DNA of 64,000 nucleotides from DATFQI01 sp963831105. Lineage in GTDB: Bacteria; Actinomycetota; Thermoleophilia; Solirubrobacterales; Solirubrobacteraceae. The position numbers and the translations under genes are program-made. The stretch spans positions 124,001-188,000 of the forward strand of contig CAWHOS010000008.1 of the NCBI GenBank assembly GCA_963831105.1, written 5' to 3'. The notes beneath the pieces were generated by a model that saw only the letters and a list, made by a program, of their open reading frames with translations, did not search any database and was not told where the DNA came from. Of this stretch, positions 61,608-64,000 are shown one piece after another. Position 1 is the stretch's first letter. Every line of letters starts with the position of its first letter.

Positions 61608-62394
61608 GCACGTGGTTGGCGCTGCGGCGCGGCACGGCGTCTCCCGTCGGCAGCCCGCCCACGAGGTCCTCGCGCACGAAGAACGCGTTGACCCCCGCCA
61701 GCTCGGTGTGCACGAGCCGGTAGCCCTTCCCGGCCGCCAGCTCCTCGAGCGCCCCGAGCGAGGCGCCGTAGTCGCTCGTGCCGTCCCAGCGGAAGCCGGG
61801 CGTGTACGGCATCACGCGCCGCTCGCGGGGATCGATCGCGCCGTTGTACTCGACGATCACCAGGCGCGGCCGGTAGCCGGTCAGCGCGCGCCAGATCCAG
61901 TAGTCGTTGCCGTCGACGTCGATCGAGACGAGGTCGGGCTCCTCGGGCACCTCGGCCTGCGCGAACAGCGCCTCGACGCTGTCCGGCTCGACCGCCGCGT
62001 GCAGCGTGCGCACGCGCGGGTTGGCGGCGTAGCGCCGCTCGAGCGCCGCGAAGCTCGCGTCATCGGCCTCCAGGAAGGCGCCGCTCCAGCCCAGCACCTG
62101 GGCGAGGAAGACCGAGTTGCCCTCCGTCCCGTCCTGGATCCCGAACTCCACGAAGCCGCCGCCGCCGGAGCCGATCGCGTCGAAGATCGCCGCGATCACG
62201 CCGTCCTCGCCGTTCTGGGAGAAGACGCGCAGCTCCGAGGCGGTCAGGTCCGGGCCGCCGCCCCAGCGCTGCGCGAGCTCGCCGAGCGCCGGATAGACGG
62301 CGCGCGTGCGGTCGGCGTGCTTGAGCGAGCGCTGCACCAGCGCGCCGAGGGCGCGCGGATCGGCGGCGTTGCGGACGCGGTCGACGAAGCTCAT
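61558..62394 (-). CDS. FkbM-like methyltransferase family protein
   Basis: 278 aa from ATG 62394, overlapping the upstream stop (ATGA). VFSQNGEDGVIAAIFDAIG and FVEFGIQDGTEGNSVFL form motif I, EADDASFAALERRYA and VSIDVDGNDYWIWRAL follow, as in FkbM-type proteins of glycan clusters. Some members may bind SAM but lack proof of activity. Confidence 0.75.
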   Translation of the reverse strand: MSFVDRVRNAADPRALGALVQRSLKHADRTRAVYPALGELAQRWGGGPDLTASELRVFSQNGEDGVIAAIFDAIGSGGGGFVEFGIQDGTEGNSVFLAQVLGWSGAFLEADDASFAALERRYAANPRVRTLHAAVEPDSVEALFAQAEVPEEPDLVSIDVDGNDYWIWRALTGYRPRLVIVEYNGAIDPRERRVMPYTPGFRWDGTSDYGASLGALEELAAGKGYRLVHTELAGVNAFFVREDLVGGLPTGDAVPRRSANHVLMGLGHPEPRSGARVR

Positions 62395-64000
62395 CGCCGC
62401 GCACCCTTCCACATCGCGGCCGCGAGCAGCCCGAGCGCCGTGAGCAGGCTGACGATCCAGCCCAGCCGCCAGCTCCACGGCTCGTAGGTCATGACGATGC
62501 GGTGCTCGCCCGCGCCGACCGCGATCCCGCGCAGCAGGTAGTCGACGCGCTCGATCGGCACCTGGCGGCCGTCGAGCGTCGCGTTCCAGCCCGGGAAGTG
62601 CACGTCGGAGAGCACGACGAGCCCGCGGCCGGGCGAGCTCGCGGTCAGCTCGACGCGGTCGGGCTCGTAGGCGCCGATCCGCACGCGCCCGCCGGGCTCG
62701 CCCGGCGTCTCCGGGAGGCCTTCGACCGGCTCTCCCACGATCGCCTCGCGCGTCGGGGCGAAGCCCGGCTCGGCGATCGCGGCGAGCTGGCCGGCCTCGG
62801 ACGGGACGACGCGCTGCCCGCCGACCCACCAGGCGCGCGGGACGGCGTGGGGGTTGGCGTAGATGCGCGCGTCCGGCCCGTCGTAGGTCGTCTTCAACCC
62901 CTCGAGCGGCGGCAGCTCGGGCGGCTGCATGATCTGCCCGACGCCGAGCAGGCCGAGCGCCCGCAGCGCCGGCTCCGTCGTGGCGGCGAGCAGGGTCGGC
63001 GGCGCGAAGCCGTCCTCGTCGTCGGTGATCTGCGTCCGCCACAGCCGGTTGTAGCGGCGCTCGATCGGGAAGTCGTAGCCGCGCGCGTCATAGAGGCCGT
63101 AGCGCATCGCGACGTTGGGGGCGACCGCCTGCGGACCGACCGGCGGCGCGAGCCCGACGAAGCGCGCCGGCCGCGCGTCGAGCAGCTCCTGGAGCGCCGG
63201 CGTGACCGGCTGCTCGGCGTGCTCGGTCGGGATCGCCGGGTTCTGGCCGACGCCGACGCGGAACAGGTCGAACACGACCACGGCCAGCGCCAGCGCGGTG
63301 AACGCCGCGCCGGCCACGCGGCCGGAGGCGCGCAGCCACAGCACCGCCAGCGCGAGCCCGGCGAGGCCGATCCACAGCCACGCCGCGCCGAGCGGCACGA
63401 CGTCCTTGGCGGTCTCCCTCGCGGGCTCGGCGAAGCCCCACGCGGTCGCGAGGCCGTCGCCGATCGCCGCGGCGCTCACGTCGACCCGGAAGAGCGCCAC
63501 GAGCACGGGCACGACGAGCAGCGCGGCGGCCCCGCCGAGCAGCAGCCGCGGCCGCCGCACGCCTTCGAGCAGGTCCCCCAGTCCCCAGCCCGCGAGCAGC
63601 GCCAGCGCGAGCAGCCCGACGATGATCAGCCGCTGGTTGTAGGCGTGGTTGAAGCCCGGGATCGCGGTCACGAGGTCGAACAGGCCGGGCGTGCCGACCG
63701 TGATCAGGATCGCCACGACGCCGCCGAGCGCGATCGCGACCCGCTCGCGCGTGAGGCGCCCGGAGACCACCGCCCACAGCGCCAGCATCAGCGGCAGCGC
63801 ACCCGCGTAGTAGGCGCGCGAGAACGCGAACGCCTGCGTCGGCGCCTGCGACGGGCGGCCCCAGTACTCGGGCAGCACGTAGTTGATCAGCGCGGTGGCC
63901 GGGAAGTGCCCGCCCGTCTTGCCCTCGCGGTTCTCGAAGTCGCCCGAATGCGACAGCAGCTCGAGGAACGGCAGCAGCGCGATCGCGGCGAGCAGCGAGC
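62391..64000 (-). CDS. YfhO-like multi-pass membrane protein (5' partial)
   Basis: Open to the window edge. The visible 536 residues have a GT-C-like series of helices (LFDLVTAIPGFNHAYNQRLIIVGLLALALLAGWGLGD), a soluble part (YGLYDARGYDFPIERRYNRLW, VVLSDVHFPGWNATLDG) and a terminal helix (IVSLLTALGLLAAAMWKG). These are YfhO family features; B. subtilis YfhO helps glycosylate teichoic acid. Upstream of the FkbM-like gene in the same operon. Confidence 0.8.
   Translation of the reverse strand, partial: SLLAAIALLPFLELLSHSGDFENREGKTGGHFPATALINYVLPEYWGRPSQAPTQAFAFSRAYYAGALPLMLALWAVVSGRLTRERVAIALGGVVAILITVGTPGLFDLVTAIPGFNHAYNQRLIIVGLLALALLAGWGLGDLLEGVRRPRLLLGGAAALLVVPVLVALFRVDVSAAAIGDGLATAWGFAEPARETAKDVVPLGAAWLWIGLAGLALAVLWLRASGRVAGAAFTALALAVVVFDLFRVGVGQNPAIPTEHAEQPVTPALQELLDARPARFVGLAPPVGPQAVAPNVAMRYGLYDARGYDFPIERRYNRLWRTQITDDEDGFAPPTLLAATTEPALRALGLLGVGQIMQPPELPPLEGLKTTYDGPDARIYANPHAVPRAWWVGGQRVVPSEAGQLAAIAEPGFAPTREAIVGEPVEGLPETPGEPGGRVRIGAYEPDRVELTASSPGRGLVVLSDVHFPGWNATLDGRQVPIERVDYLLRGIAVGAGEHRIVMTYEPWSWRLGWIVSLLTALGLLAAAMWKGARR

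Overview
The window is a very GC-rich chromosomal segment with GTG and TTG starts, many 4-nt start/stop overlaps and little space between genes. Gene content (Rex, an RCK/TrkA pair with APC permeases, an AftD-like arabinofuranosyltransferase homologue, a sortase-type LPxTG protein, Crp-like regulators, a secreted-protein C-terminal domain of a kind I associate with Solirubrobacterales) points to an actinobacterium, most likely of the class Thermoleophilia. The taxonomic call is inference. I see no phage, IS, CRISPR or replication origin.

Layout. 1-3713: two tandem secreted zinc-metalloprotease paralogues, the first cut by the window edge, the second riddled with frameshifts. 3724-6046: class I amidotransferase, alpha/beta hydrolase, lipoprotein cytochrome c. 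6048-11318: a sulfation locus: sulfatase divergent from a Stf0-like sulfotransferase, cysD, a cysN with an eroded APS-kinase tail, and a shortened TauE/SafE permease. 11315-18934: envelope and signalling genes (SpoIIE-type phosphatase, STAS protein, metallophosphoesterase, GH3 enzyme, small Cys-rich protein). 18983-22535: heterodimeric ABC exporter, then tRNA-Gln(CUG) and a Crp-like regulator. 23877-30432: FAD reductase, two RCK proteins and two APC-Usp permeases, probably potassium or amino-acid transport. 30456-34120: giant subtilase with FG-GAP repeats. 34285-38471: threonine synthase and small metabolic or unknown genes. 38538-40596: K+-independent proton-pumping pyrophosphatase. 40719-46147: DUF1844, YbdK-like ligase, Rex, glutaredoxin-like protein, TsaD, RimI, TsaB, TsaE and an LPxTG protein, mostly one overlapping chain. 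46187-49282 and 55819-64000: surface polysaccharide genes (GT4-flippase fusion, AftD-like GT-C, O-antigen ligase, methyltransferases, YfhO-like protein), separated by a stretch of regulators and small enzymes.

Three window-wide signals stand out. (1) Twelve otherwise good genes carry 14 frameshifts and every one is a net +1, including in tsaD, the pyrophosphatase and threonine synthase; this looks like systematic single-base insertion error in the sequence, not gene decay. (2) At least 22 start codons have a TAnnnT hexamer ending 6-10 nt upstream, usually with no Shine-Dalgarno sequence, which suggests pervasive leaderless transcription; in two divergent pairs one short palindromic hexamer serves both strands. 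(3) Four intergenic elements of about 140-215 bp share inverted ends (core GGCTGGGTAGG) and three have an obvious central palindrome; two of them supply the stop codon of a neighbouring gene.
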